A stretch of DNA of 64,000 nucleotides, taken from contig NZ_JQLL01000001.1 of assembly GCF_000744185.1 (NCBI RefSeq), positions 1,827,001-1,891,000 of the forward strand. The letters run 5' to 3'. Below, one piece after another: positions 19,013-28,308 of the stretch. The notes beneath the pieces were generated by a model. That model saw only the letters and a program-made list of their open reading frames with translations, was not told where the DNA came from and did not search any database. The position numbers were made by a program, and so were the translations under genes. This stretch comes from Carnobacterium funditum DSM 5970. Its GTDB lineage: Bacteria; Bacillota; Bacilli; Lactobacillales; Carnobacteriaceae. The stretch's first letter is position 1; each line of letters opens with the position of its first letter.

Positions 19013-19516
19013 CTATATTTTTCTACTATCATATGCCCAGTGAAGAAGGGTTTGTCTTTGTTTTTTCCTGCAGCTTTGGTCTTTATTTTCGCAATTTTTT
19101 TTGATTGCTCCGGCATGTCTTTTTATGGCTTTCCATCTTTTAATTTGGATTTGGTCTTCTTCAGGTAATCTGCGACCATAGTAATAACGACAATACCATT
19201 GAAACCAACCTCGCGGGTCGGCTGAATGAATCCACCCTTTTTTTTGCCACGTTTCTAACGACAAGGAGGCATCAACTTGATAATAGTTTAGAGAAATATC
19301 TTTCTTTTCAGGAGACAATTTAGCATGTTCAAACCAATCGCTTGGAAATTCATCCGTACAATCAGTCATATATTTTCCACCGAAGATACCTAACTCCAAG
19401 AGTTCTTTGGGAGACAGTTCAGGTTTAAATTCGGAATCAAAGTTTTCGCCCGGTTCTTGGGTTAATTCATATTCCCCTTTTTGCATGTTATCATTAATCT
19501 TGATTATTTTTTTCAT
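19013..19516 (-). CDS. Conserved protein of unknown function, 167 residues
   Basis: A soluble, aromatic-rich protein. Its N-terminal half reads SPKELLELGIFGGKYMTDCTDEFPSDWF. Then comes a Trp/Tyr-dense centre (DPRGWFQWYCRYYYGRR) and a basic C-terminus with two Cys (NCENKDQSCRKKQRQTLLHWAYD). I have an impression of similar uncharacterised proteins in other bacteria but cannot name a domain family. It is a single-gene unit with AAAGGACG before the ATG. The even spread of charged and aromatic residues argues for a real protein. Confidence 0.75.
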   Translation of the reverse strand: MKKIIKINDNMQKGEYELTQEPGENFDSEFKPELSPKELLELGIFGGKYMTDCTDEFPSDWFEHAKLSPEKKDISLNYYQVDASLSLETWQKKGWIHSADPRGWFQWYCRYYYGRRLPEEDQIQIKRWKAIKRHAGAIKKNCENKDQSCRKKQRQTLLHWAYDSRKI

Positions 19517-19786
19517 AGTAACGTCCTTTCTTTGGATAGAATAAGAAGATGGATACTCAAAAAGAGAAACAGCTGCTTTTTATTGTCTAAATAAGTCTAC
19601 CTTACTTTCTCAATTAGTGATAGGAAGATAACTTTTTTGCTGAAACAGATGAAAAGCGAATAGCAAGTACTTATCTTTTTTTCGGGGTAATCTTATCTAA
19701 TTAAGGGATAAGAGAGAAATTCAATGAAAATAAGAGTATAATAAAGCATGACGACACAAAGTTAGTGAGTCAGGAAGTGATGAAAA

Positions 19787-20833
19787 ATGAAACCAACAAT
19801 AACGTATGAAGAAATAGTAGCAGAAAATAAAAGCCACAGAGTTGGCTTTGTAGATGTTCGCAGTCCCAAAGAACACGAATTTTCTACGATTCCTGGGGCA
19901 GTTAATATTCCTGTTCTAGACAATGAGACACGTGCGACAGTAGGCACCTTATATGTAAAAGGGCAAGTAGAAGAAGCCAAACAATATGGTATAGAGTGGG
20001 CTGCTAGTCAACTTGCTAGTACGTATACTCGTTACCAAGAATTATTGAACCAATACGATGAAATAGTTATTTTTTGTAGTAGAGGCGGAATGCGTTCCAA
20101 TTCTATCTTTTCCTTATTGAAAGCATTAGGACTACCAGTAAGCAGATTGAGTGGAGGGTATAAAGCCTATCGTCACTATATCAATGAGCGTTTAGAAACA
20201 GAATTAACGAAGGCAACATTTGTGACTCTTTATGGGCTTTCGGGTAGCGGAAAAACGGAAATTTTAAAAGAACTATCAAAAAAAGGGGCAAAAGTATTAG
20301 ATTTGGAAGGTTGCGCTAATCATAGAGGGTCTATGTTAGGAAGTATCGGCTTGTCTGAACCACATTCTCAAAAAGCATTTGAAAGTCTCCTTTTTGAAGC
20401 TAGTCAAGAATGGCAAGAGGGAGAAGTTGTTTTTACTGAAGGTGAAAGCAAACGGATTGGAAATGTTGTCATCCCTTCAAGTCTATTTTCTGCCATTAAA
20501 GAAGGAAAAGAAATTTATATAGAAGCGCCACTAGATTTGCGTGTCGCTCAGATTCATCGTGACTATGTAAAAGAAGACAACCAAGAAGAACTATCCGATT
20601 CCTTGGGTGCTTTAAAAGCATTTGTAAAAGAAGAGCGAGTCAATCAATTTCAAGAACAAGTGATGAATGGTGAAGTAGATTTAGTTATTGAAAGTCTACT
20701 TGTTTCTTATTATGATCCTCGTTACAATCACCATAAGACACAACGGGACCTAACACTTGTTAGTTATGACGCTAAAGAAACGGCAGAAAACATACTAGAA
20801 TGGCAAAAAGAAAGCGAGAAAATTGAAAAATGA
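19787..20833 (+). CDS. mnmH: tRNA 2-selenouridine synthase
   Basis: 348 residues in two parts. The N-terminal rhodanese domain (about 1-130) has the active Cys in FCSRGGMRS (C97). The C-terminal P-loop domain starts at GLSGSGKT (150-157). The enzyme (SelU/YbbB) replaces the sulfur of 2-thiouridine at the wobble base of Lys, Glu and Gln tRNAs with selenium from selenophosphate, through a geranylated intermediate. The next gene, selD, overlaps its stop by 4 bp and makes that selenophosphate, so the pair defines the selenouridine trait. AGGAAGTG precedes the start. Confidence 0.94.
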   Translation: MKPTITYEEIVAENKSHRVGFVDVRSPKEHEFSTIPGAVNIPVLDNETRATVGTLYVKGQVEEAKQYGIEWAASQLASTYTRYQELLNQYDEIVIFCSRGGMRSNSIFSLLKALGLPVSRLSGGYKAYRHYINERLETELTKATFVTLYGLSGSGKTEILKELSKKGAKVLDLEGCANHRGSMLGSIGLSEPHSQKAFESLLFEASQEWQEGEVVFTEGESKRIGNVVIPSSLFSAIKEGKEIYIEAPLDLRVAQIHRDYVKEDNQEELSDSLGALKAFVKEERVNQFQEQVMNGEVDLVIESLLVSYYDPRYNHHKTQRDLTLVSYDAKETAENILEWQKESEKIEK

Positions 20834-21858
20834 AAACGCAATGGATGGATGGTTTATTTATATGCGGTGGCTGTAATGCAAAAATCGGTCCCGGAGATTT
20901 AAATGGAATTTTAGCGGCGTTGCCTAAGCAAACAGATGAAAATTTATTGGTAGGTTTTGATTCTGCAGATGATGCAGCGGTTTATCAACTTAGTGAAGAC
21001 TTAGCGATGATTCAAACGATGGATTTTTTCCCAGCTATGGTCAGTGATCCACGACTGTTCGGTCAAATCGCAGCAGCCAATGCGATGAGTGATGTCTTTG
21101 CAATGGGTGGAGAAGTGATGACAGCGATGAATATCGTATGTTGGCCAGAAGAGCAACCGTTAGAAATATTATCTGAAATTCTGGCTGGTGGACAAGAGAA
21201 AGTCCAAGAAGCTGGTGGTATTCTAGTCGGAGGACATTCTATTCACGATTCTTTACCAAAGTATGGCTTATCTGTCTCAGGGAAAGTACATCCTGAAAAA
21301 ATTTACAGAAATGATACGTGTGAAGAAGAGGATTGCTTGATACTGACAAAACCTCTAGGAACAGGTATTGTTACAACTGCTTATAGTGCTGGTGAAATGG
21401 GAGAGGAAGAGTTTCAAGCAGCGGCGATATCTATGACCACATTAAATATCTATGCGTCTACTATTTTTAAAAAGTATACGGTACATAGTTGTACAGATGT
21501 AACCGGATTTGGCCTACTGGGACATCTGAATGAGATGTTAACGGATCGTTTCAGCTGTGTGTTAGAAAGCTCAGCGATTCCTATTTTAAAAGGAGCCTAT
21601 AAAGGCGCACAAGAATTTCTTGTGACAGCTGGTGGACAAAGAAATCGAAACGCATTAAGCTCTCAGGTAAAGTTTGAGTTTGACGATTACGCTTTAGAAG
21701 AAGTGCTCTTCGATCCTCAAACTTCTGGGGGCTTATTAGTCAGCGTGCCAAAAGCAGTAGCCAATGAATTGTTGCATGAATTACAAACTAAAGGGATAAC
21801 AAGTGAGATAATTGGAGTCGTCACAAAACGCTCTGAATATAAAATGACAGTCTATTAA
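20830..21858 (+). CDS. selD: Selenide, water dikinase
   Basis: 342 residues. The glycine-rich N-terminus CGGCNAKIGPGDL carries C15 and K18, matching the essential Cys and Lys of SelD; the residue is Cys here (TGT), not selenocysteine. The rest has the AIRS-kinase fold with FDSADDAAVYQL and VGGHSIHDS (magnesium and ATP binding). It turns selenide, ATP and water into selenophosphate. The ATGA overlap with mnmH couples translation. No selA, selB or selC was seen here, so selenocysteine use is not indicated by this window. Confidence 0.95.
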   Translation: MKTQWMDGLFICGGCNAKIGPGDLNGILAALPKQTDENLLVGFDSADDAAVYQLSEDLAMIQTMDFFPAMVSDPRLFGQIAAANAMSDVFAMGGEVMTAMNIVCWPEEQPLEILSEILAGGQEKVQEAGGILVGGHSIHDSLPKYGLSVSGKVHPEKIYRNDTCEEEDCLILTKPLGTGIVTTAYSAGEMGEEEFQAAAISMTTLNIYASTIFKKYTVHSCTDVTGFGLLGHLNEMLTDRFSCVLESSAIPILKGAYKGAQEFLVTAGGQRNRNALSSQVKFEFDDYALEEVLFDPQTSGGLLVSVPKAVANELLHELQTKGITSEIIGVVTKRSEYKMTVY

Positions 21859-21894
21859 CCAGTCCTTAAAAATAGGAAAGAAGGAGGAAAAGCT

Positions 21895-22518
21895 ATGCAA
21901 GAAATAAACGCACTAGGAAACGCTTGTCCAATGCCAGTTATTTTAACAAAAAGAGCTATGAAAGAATTTCCCAATGAAGATTTGACAATCTTAGTAGACA
22001 ATGAGATTGCTACTCAAAATCTCACTAAAATGGCAGATCAATTGGGATTTAAAACAACAGTAGAAAAAAAAGGTGTTTCTTATTATATTGTTCAGTTAAC
22101 CAAAGAAACAACGGATGTCAACTTGGCTAGTCAAGCTGCGGAACAAGAGCCAGCCTTTTCAAAAAAAGAGAATGGAGCTCAAAAACAACCTTATATCGTT
22201 AGTATTCATTCTGAAACCATTGGCGATGGATCCGAAGAATTAGGTTCAACTTTAATGAAAAGCTTTTTCTTTTCTTTATCAGAACAAGAACAATTACCTA
22301 AAAAAATTCTCTTTTATAATGGCGGAGCTAAATTGACAGCAGAAGGGTCTCCTGTTTTGCAAGATTTGCAAGCAATGGCTAGTGATGGCGTAGAAATATT
22401 AACATGTGGTATTTGTGTAGAATTCTTTAATTTTGAAGACAAGCTTATGGTAGGAGAAGCTACTAATATGTACCGCATTGTTGAATTGCAAAGCCGCTAT
22501 AAAACGGTCTCTCCATGA
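21895..22518 (+). CDS. yedF: Selenium-linked YedF family sulfurtransferase-like protein
   Basis: 207 residues. The N-terminal TusA/SirA-like domain has the hallmark ACPMPVILTKRAM with the conserved Cys at about residue 10. The C-terminal half is a DsrE/F-like domain (LTCGICVEFF). This two-domain YedF form occurs mainly beside selD and is thought to carry selenium or persulfide to SelD. An AAGGAGG lies 7-8 bp before the ATG. The DUF3343 gene starts 4 bp before its stop. Confidence 0.9.
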   Translation: MQEINALGNACPMPVILTKRAMKEFPNEDLTILVDNEIATQNLTKMADQLGFKTTVEKKGVSYYIVQLTKETTDVNLASQAAEQEPAFSKKENGAQKQPYIVSIHSETIGDGSEELGSTLMKSFFFSLSEQEQLPKKILFYNGGAKLTAEGSPVLQDLQAMASDGVEILTCGICVEFFNFEDKLMVGEATNMYRIVELQSRYKTVSP

Positions 22519-22796
22519 TCAATCGCAAACATTACGGGATCGTTGTATTCCCGAGTTCATCAGCTGCCTCACAAGCTGAAATTAAAATCGGTGAAAATGG
22601 CTGGCATTGTCGTTTGATTCCTATTCCCGAACAAATTTCAGCAGGTTGCGGTTTGGTATTGCAACTTTCGATAGAGGATTTAAAAGAAATTGAAGCATTT
22701 ATCACGAAAGAAACGGTTATTTATGATGAAATCTATGAAGTGATGGTTTCAAAAGAACGCAAAAAAACTATTTTGCCTTGGCAACAACAAGGATAA
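22515..22796 (+). CDS. DUF3343 protein
   Basis: 93 residues. This small single-domain family has the pattern F-P-S-S-S-A-A near residue 12, IPIPEQISAGCGLVL in the middle with a conserved Cys, and a ferredoxin-like alternation of strands and helices. DUF3343 proteins lie next to yedF and selenium or sulfur genes in many Firmicutes; a role in handling perselenide is assumed but unproven. It overlaps yedF by 4 bp and is followed 10 bp later by the desulfurase gene. Confidence 0.87.
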   Translation: MINRKHYGIVVFPSSSAASQAEIKIGENGWHCRLIPIPEQISAGCGLVLQLSIEDLKEIEAFITKETVIYDEIYEVMVSKERKKTILPWQQQG

Positions 22797-22806
22797 GGAG
22801 GCAGCG

Positions 22807-23973
22807 ATGTATTATTTTGATAATAGTGCAACTACACTGATTAAGCCGCCTCAAGTAGCCGAGGCAGTGTACCACGCTATCCAAAACCAAACGATTGGAA
22901 ATCCTGCTCGCGGCAGTCATGCACCGGCACTTCAAGCATTACGTCAAGTCGAGCAAACGCGCATGAAAATTGCCCGATTATTTAAGGTACAAGATGCTAG
23001 CCAAATAAGTTTCACCTCAAATGCTACGTTTGCTTTTAATTTGCTCTTAAAGAGTCTATTAAAAGCAACAGATGCAGTGATTACAACAAAAAATGAACAC
23101 AATTCGGTACTAAGACCACTCTATCAATTAGAAAAAGAAGGCATGCAGCTAGATTTTCTTGCATTAGATGAGATGGGACGGGTACGATTGGACCAATTAG
23201 AAAGCTTGTTAAAAGAAAATACCAAAGCCATCATCATCAATCATATGTCGAATGTCACTGGTCAAATGATCAACTTAAAAAAGGTTGGAGTATTTTGTCA
23301 AAAGCATAGAATTTTACTGATTGTGGATGCTGCACAAAGTGCCGGTGTAGTTCCCATTGATATGGTTGAGATGCATATCGATGCGTTGTGTTTTACGGGT
23401 CATAAAAGTCTTTATGGTCCTCAAGGAACAGGTGGGATTGTTTTAAATCATTCTAACCTTAACTTGGAAACGGTATTCAGTGGAGGAAGCGGAAGCCATT
23501 CTTATGACAAAGAAATGCCACAACAGATGCCTGGTTTTTTTGAACCAGGAACCTTGAATGTGCATGGTTTGGCAGGATTGGAAGCGGGTTTGGATTATGT
23601 AGCACAGCAATCTGTAGAATCGATTCAAAAAAAATTACAAGAATTGACGTTGTTTTTTCTTGAAAAAGTATCTTCTGTTCCTGAGATTCAAGTTTATGGT
23701 TGTAATTTACAGCAAATTAAAAAAAATCCACAAGAACATGGCGCAATTGTTAGTTTGAATTTAGTTGGCTGGAGTTCAGGAGACTTAGCTGATATTTTGT
23801 ACGAAGACTACGATATATGCGTGCGTTCAGGCGCGCATTGTGCTCCTCTTGTACACCAGCATTTCCAAACAGTCGATAGAGGCATGGTTCGTTTCAGTTT
23901 TTCTAGTTTTAATACAAATGAAGAAATAAATGCAGCTATTCAAGCATTGACAGAGTTGGCTTTAGAAAATTAA
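22807..23973 (+). CDS. Cysteine desulfurase-like aminotransferase class V
   Basis: 388 residues. It has the PLP lysine K200 in FTGHKSLYGPQGTGG, the PLP-ring His and Asp in KNEHNS and VDAAQSAG, and a catalytic-loop Cys, C345, in RSGAHCAP. It belongs to the SufS/CsdB-like group (selenium-dependent subgroup) that takes sulfur from cysteine or selenium from selenocysteine. As the last gene of the selenium operon it likely supplies selenium to SelD, perhaps through YedF. AAGGAGG precedes the start. A terminator-like hairpin follows. Confidence 0.9.
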   Translation: MYYFDNSATTLIKPPQVAEAVYHAIQNQTIGNPARGSHAPALQALRQVEQTRMKIARLFKVQDASQISFTSNATFAFNLLLKSLLKATDAVITTKNEHNSVLRPLYQLEKEGMQLDFLALDEMGRVRLDQLESLLKENTKAIIINHMSNVTGQMINLKKVGVFCQKHRILLIVDAAQSAGVVPIDMVEMHIDALCFTGHKSLYGPQGTGGIVLNHSNLNLETVFSGGSGSHSYDKEMPQQMPGFFEPGTLNVHGLAGLEAGLDYVAQQSVESIQKKLQELTLFFLEKVSSVPEIQVYGCNLQQIKKNPQEHGAIVSLNLVGWSSGDLADILYEDYDICVRSGAHCAPLVHQHFQTVDRGMVRFSFSSFNTNEEINAAIQALTELALEN

Positions 23974-24012
23974 AAAAAAGACGAACTTTTGAGTCAAACT
24001 AAAAGTGTACTT

Positions 24013-24056
24013 TACCCTGAAAGTTAGAAAACAAATCTAACTCTTGGGGTATTTTT
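24013..24056 (+). terminator. Terminator of the selenium operon
   Basis: TACCCTGAAAGTTAGA (24013-24028) pairs with TCTAACTCTTGGGGTA (24036-24051) and is followed by TTTTT. The motif AGTTAGA...TCTAACT with GGGG resembles end sequences of some IS3-family elements, so it might be a reused insertion-sequence end. Confidence 0.75.
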
Positions 24057-24159
24057 ATGTTCATGGCCAAAGTTATTTGTAGGCTGCAAAAGATAAACGC
24101 CTCTTATGAAGGATTACTGTGATTGGATTCATTCTTTCATTTATCCTAGTTTAGGGTTA

Positions 24160-24267
24160 ACTTCTTTTCCAATGATTATGGTATTGATCATAATCAAAAG
24201 CGGGTTTACATTAACATCTAAACATAAGTTCTTTCTAAAAACGGTATTGTTTGACATTGTGGCATAA
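24160..24267 (+). pseudogene. Possible C-terminal remnant of a small membrane protein
   Basis: 35 codons read MIMVLIIIKSGFTLTSKHKF-like hydrophobic then basic sequence and stop at 24267. The stretch before it is broken by stops. The family is not recognised. The remnant overlaps the promoter of the next gene, which supports its being dead. Confidence 0.3.
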
Positions 24268-24288
24268 AAAAATTAGACTACGGATGTA
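24251..24288 (+). promoter_or_regulatory. Promoter with CopY-like box before the YdhK lipoprotein
   Basis: -35 TTGACA (24251-24256), a 17-bp spacer and -10 TAGACT (24274-24279). Directly over the start site lies TACGGATGTA (24279-24288), one mismatch from the CopY operator TACANNTGTA. The same ten bases recur before the multicopper oxidase gene. This is a standard repressor position. Confidence 0.65.
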
Positions 24289-24311
24289 GATATAAGAAAG
24301 GAAGATAGAAT

Positions 24312-24935
24312 ATGAAAAAGAAGAAAATTATCGGAGGAGCGATAACCTTGTCCTCATTAGCTTTGCTGGTTGCTTGCGCACCTCAAGATAGTGGCAACCA
24401 AGAATCTGTTGATACAAATGCACAATCTAGTATTCAAGTTTCTGAAAGTAGCGACGTGTATCAAACAATGAATGAATCGGATAGCATGAAGGAAATGGAA
24501 CAGGACGACTCTGGAGAAATACTCAAAGGCTTGCAAAAGGCTGAAAATCCAACTTATGTAATGGGAGATACTGTGATTCTTCAAACTGACCATATGGAAG
24601 GCATGAAGGGAGCTACCGGAACTATTGTGGGTGCTTATGATACAGTTGTTTATGAAGTGACTTATGAACCAACGAATGGGGACTCTTTAGTAGAAAATCA
24701 TAAGTGGGTCTTAAAAGAAGAAATTCCAGAAGCGCGCAGTCAAGAAGAACCTTTAAATGAAGGAACAGAAGTAACATTAGAAGCAAGCCATATGGAAGGC
24801 ATGGAAGGAGCAACTGCGACTATAAATTCTGCTGAAGAAACAACAGTTTATATGCTAGACTATCAACCAACAGATGGTGGGGAAACAGTCAAAAATCATA
24901 AATGGGTTACAGAAGATGAATTATCAAAAAAATAG
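24312..24935 (+). CDS. YdhK-type lipoprotein with two DUF1541 domains
   Basis: 207 residues with a lipoprotein signal (SLALLVAC, Cys22), so it should be anchored outside the membrane. Two repeats follow: GDTVILQTDHMEGMKGATGT to ENHKWV, and GTEVTLEASHMEGMEGATAT to KNHKWV. These are DUF1541 units; their His-Met-Glu-Gly-Met and Asn-His-Lys-Trp motifs could bind copper. Between signal and domains is a Ser/Gln/Met-rich linker. Homologues lie near copper genes in Bacilli. The CopY-like box at its promoter agrees with a role in external copper handling, which is inference. Confidence 0.85.
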   Translation: MKKKKIIGGAITLSSLALLVACAPQDSGNQESVDTNAQSSIQVSESSDVYQTMNESDSMKEMEQDDSGEILKGLQKAENPTYVMGDTVILQTDHMEGMKGATGTIVGAYDTVVYEVTYEPTNGDSLVENHKWVLKEEIPEARSQEEPLNEGTEVTLEASHMEGMEGATATINSAEETTVYMLDYQPTDGGETVKNHKWVTEDELSKK

Positions 24936-25518
24936 AAAATAGTTAAAATTTATTAGTATGATTAGTTCTGAATGATCCGTAGATGATGTTAAAACCCACT
25001 AACGATCCATTAGGATGCTACTTTTCATTTTCTTAATGGAGAAACTTATAATTAACGGTACTGGTTTCTTGAAAAGGGATAAGTCAGAGCCAAAAAATGG
25101 CAGTCAATTGATCCTTTATTAAGACTAAGTGGACCAATTGACTGTCATTTGATCGTGATGTGTCCATTTTTGTTCTTTTTTGGGCGAGGTTTCAATAGTA
25201 ATGAAACGGGTTCTATAAAAAAATTGTGAATCACTCAGATTAGTTAGATCATTAAAATAATGAGAGCTCTCCCTAAATCTTTTTATTAGTGAGAGCTTTT
25301 TTTTGATATAAAATAATTAGAATCCTTTTAAAAAAGTAAACCCTAAAAAATAAGCTTTTACCAATTATAGGTAAAGATATTTTTAGTCATATCAACAAAT
25401 AGTACCTATTTAGCTTGATTTGACGAGTAAAATACTTATAGAAACTTGATGTAGGTCAATTTTTTAATTAGTTATATCGCCTATACTGAATAGAATAACA
25501 GATAGGAGGAAAACAATT
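24936..25518. other. Spacer with two hairpins
   Basis: 583 bp without a gene. GGCAGTCAATTGATCC (about 25099) faces GGACCAATTGACTGTC, an imperfect 16-bp inverted repeat. AGCTCTC faces GAGAGCT with eight T residues (25264-25302), a good terminator. The last 20 bp hold an AGGAGG site for the next, broken gene. Confidence 0.6.
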
Positions 25519-26026
25519 ATGAGTAAAGCCGTATATCAATTAGAACCATTAACTTGTCCGTCTTGTATCAAAAAAATCGAATCAACTTTAAGTAAAACAG
25601 CAGGGGTTGAATCAGCGAAGGTAATGTTTAATTCTAGTAAAGTGAAAACAGAATCGATGAATCAACGATGCGCCGGCTATTGCAACAGCAGATATTGGTT
25701 TAGCCATGGGTGAAGGTGGAACAGATATTTCAATGGAAACAGCAGATGTCGTGTTAATGGCAGATAAATTAATGCAGTTTTCCCATGCCTATTCATTATC
25801 GAAAGCAACAACTAGAAATATGAAGCAAAATATAGTCGTTGCAGTTGGTGTTGTAGTTATGTTATTAAGTGGTGTCTTGATGGGAAGTGTCCATTTGGCA
25901 GTGGGGATGTTTATTCATGAAGCTAGCGTACTAGTGGTTATTTTAAATGCTATGCGTTTGATCCGCTTCAATCATAAAAATAGGCAAGCAACTAATAAGT
26001 TGGATACGGTACTTGTAAAAGCTTAA
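25519..26026 (+). pseudogene. Heavy-metal P-type ATPase, internal deletion remnant
   Basis: The intact start of a metal ATPase (a heavy-metal-associated domain with LTCPSCIKKIEST, CxxC at about residues 14-17) runs to about 25660. It is then joined, out of frame, to the C-terminal end of such an ATPase: NDAPAIATADIGLAMGEGGTDI, then two transmembrane helices. The join lies at about 25655-25665. All of the middle (actuator, the CPx helix, phosphorylation site) is gone. The ribosome site is intact. This is a roughly 1.3 to 1.6 kb deletion, judged by normal ATPase length, and not a functional pump. Confidence 0.88.
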
Positions 26027-26188
26027 TCAAAAAAATCAAAAAAATTACAAAAAGGATGCAAAGAAAATAAACTGGACCCAAAGTTAGATTGAACGTTAAC
26101 TTATATGGTGCAGTTTTTTTTATTGGACCAAAAACTACCAATGAAGTTTATTTCTTTAAATACTCAAAATCTATAGAACAAAGCACCA

Positions 26189-27441
26189 TTGATTAAATTA
26201 GTCAATGAAGCAGAAGAACAAAAATCACCAACTCAACTTTTCACAGATAAGTTTGAAGCGGAGTTTGTTCCTTCCGTTTTAATTTTAGCCTTTTCACTCA
26301 ACTTTGCTTTCTTATTTTTAAATGAATCCTTTAGTGAAAGCTTTTATCGTACGATGGCTGTTCTTGTAGCAGCAAGTCCTTGTGCATTAGCTATCTCTAC
26401 ACCGAGTGCTGTTCTAAGCGGCGTAGCTCGAGCTTCGCAAAGTGGTGTACTCATTAAAGGAGGTAGGCTGCTAGAAAACTTAGAAGAATTAACTGCATTA
26501 GCTTTTGATAAAAAAGGAACTCTTACAGAAGGTCTGCCAAAACTGACTAAAGCTATTCCCTACAAAAATACAACTAAAGAGGAATTGTCGACAGCATCTT
26601 TTGCAGTTGAACGATTAAGCGATCATCCTTTAGCTGCTGCAATTGACAAAGGAGTATAAAAACAAATAGACACAGATTCGCTAGAGGAGTCGTCTAATCT
26701 GCAAGCTATTATAGGCCGTGGAGTAACAGCTAATTGGCAAGGAGAAAAAATTTATGTCGGAAATAGAGGCTTATTTGAAGGGGAGCTCTCTGTTTCTATT
26801 TCTGAAGACTTATCCGAAATCTTACAAGAGTAAGAGGGAAAAGGATATACTGTTATGCTAGTTCGCAATGAATCAGCTTTCTTAAGTGTATTAGCTTTAA
26901 TGGATACACCTCGAGAGGATGCCAAAATGGTCATTTCTCGTTTGAAAGAGATTGGGATTAAACGAGTGAGTATGTCAAAAGGAGATAACCAGCAAGTTGC
27001 TGACAGCGTAGCCAAAGCGATTGGCATAACTGATGCTTTAGGTAGTCTTCTTCCAGAAGGTAAAGTAAGTGCAAGTGAAGAGATAAAGAAAAAAGAATCG
27101 AAAGTAGCTATGGTTGGAGATGGAGTGCATGATGCACCAGCAATCAAGAAAAGTACAGTTGGGATTGCAATGGGTGCTGCAGGCTCAGATGTTGCTTTAG
27201 AAACGGCAGATATCGCATTGCTGTCAGATGATTTGACTATTTTTCCGTTTGCAATTGCTTTGAGTCGAAAGAGTAAAAAATTATAAAACAAAACGTATGG
27301 ATTAGTCTAAATGTCACGGCTCTCTTAATTCCAATTACAATTTTCGGCTTTATTGGAATTGGACCAGCCGTTATTTTTTATGAAGGATCGACTTTAATCG
27401 TTGTATTAAATGCCTTACGATTACTTGGCTTCAAAAAATAA
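26189..27441 (+). pseudogene. Second heavy-metal P-type ATPase, decayed
   Basis: Fragments in order show a CadA/ZntA-like pump: VAASPCALAISTPSAVLSGVARAS (CPx helix), FDKKGTLTEG (the DKTGT site with T changed to K), SDHPLAAAI, then TAA at 26657-26659, TAG-free stretch with NRGLFEG, another TAA near 26830, SMSKGDNQQVAD (normally TGDN), VGDGVHDAPAI (normally VNDAPA), and a frameshift before the final helices near 27285. The N-terminal half is missing. Changed catalytic residues besides the stops show it has been dead for some time. Confidence 0.9.
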
Positions 27442-27688
27442 GTTGTTAAATAAGAATAGTAAAAAAGACAAGAAAATACCCTTTCAAATTTCTTCTCTCT
27501 TTGTGTGTAGATGTTTACATTTCAAGAGGCAAATCCATAAAGTACCATTATAAATAAAGACAGACCGATAAAGGTGATGCCAAGGGGTAGGAAAGCAACC
27601 GATAAAAAAACCGATAGATTAGCTTCTTTTACAGTTTTTATTATCCGAAGAAGAAAAAGAGAAATTAACGGAACTAGTATAGCAAATA

Positions 27689-27979
27689 AAAAAAGACATT
27701 CATCTAGTTTCAAATACTGCCATACGAAATACCTTCACGAATCAACCAAATAGGACTATCACGACAGAAAAAGAATATACCTACACAATAAACCAAGTAA
27801 TAGACAAGGATAGTTCACTTTTGGGGAAACTTAAAGACGCATTTTCTACAGATGATTATGAAAAAGATGATTCCATTAGTTCAGATAAAAATCCGCTATA
27901 TAATTAGCAAGAGGATAGTGCAAATGGAAATATTGTTGTAGTAGTAGAGGGAGAGACAGAAAAAAACACAGACTAGCTA
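27689..27979 (+). pseudogene. General stress protein, N-terminally truncated remnant
   Basis: Read through a TAG at 27905-27907, the frame gives DIHLVSNTAIRNTFTNQPNR, KEYTYTINQVIDKDSSLLGKLKDAFSTDDYEKDD and a closing NGNIVVVVEGE. This is the layout of the lactobacillales general stress protein family (YflT-like N-terminal part, acidic middle, NGNIVVLV end). The N-terminal domain is lost and no start remains. Confidence 0.65.
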
Positions 27980-28272
27980 AAATAATACTACAACGCCAGA
28001 TAGGATGACTGATAATGGGCAGGCGATACAAATCTAATCATCGATAAGACAGATGAAAATCATCATAAAAGGACGTTTCTTTAGTTTATTAAAATTTTTA
28101 GAGAGAATAGTGTATCTAACTGTTAGTTAATTCAACAAGTATTACTCTGGAACAGCATTATTTTTTCTCTTATAAAAGTGACGAATAATTATGTGGAATA
28201 CTATAGAAGTAATCAACTTTTTCCTATAAATAAAACGGTGCGATTAAAAAAACTATGTCAGCTTACAAAAAT

Positions 28273-28300
28273 TTAAACCCCCTCCAAAGAGATGGTTTAA
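28273..28300 (-). terminator. Terminator of the MDR gene
   Basis: On the minus strand TTAAACC pairs with GGTTTAA with an inner CTC/GAG pair and is followed by ATTTTTG. It lies 9 bp after the stop of the reductase gene. The stretch 27980-28272 before it holds nothing recognisable. Confidence 0.6.
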
Positions 28301-28308
28301 GTCAGTAT

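Noticed and set aside
20860-20900. Selenocysteine codon in selD
   Set aside because: The active-site codon is TGT (Cys15). There is no in-frame TGA and no SECIS-like hairpin behind it.
26060-26150. Sequence AACTGGACCCAAAGTTAGATTG resembling an IS3-family end (only the first part considered)
   Set aside because: No second end and no transposase fragment were found nearby, so a mobile element cannot be supported.
27522-27713. 63-residue hydrophobic frame on the minus strand
   Set aside because: It uses a TTG without a ribosome site and overlaps the general stress protein remnant on the other strand. Probably chance in AT-rich decayed DNA.
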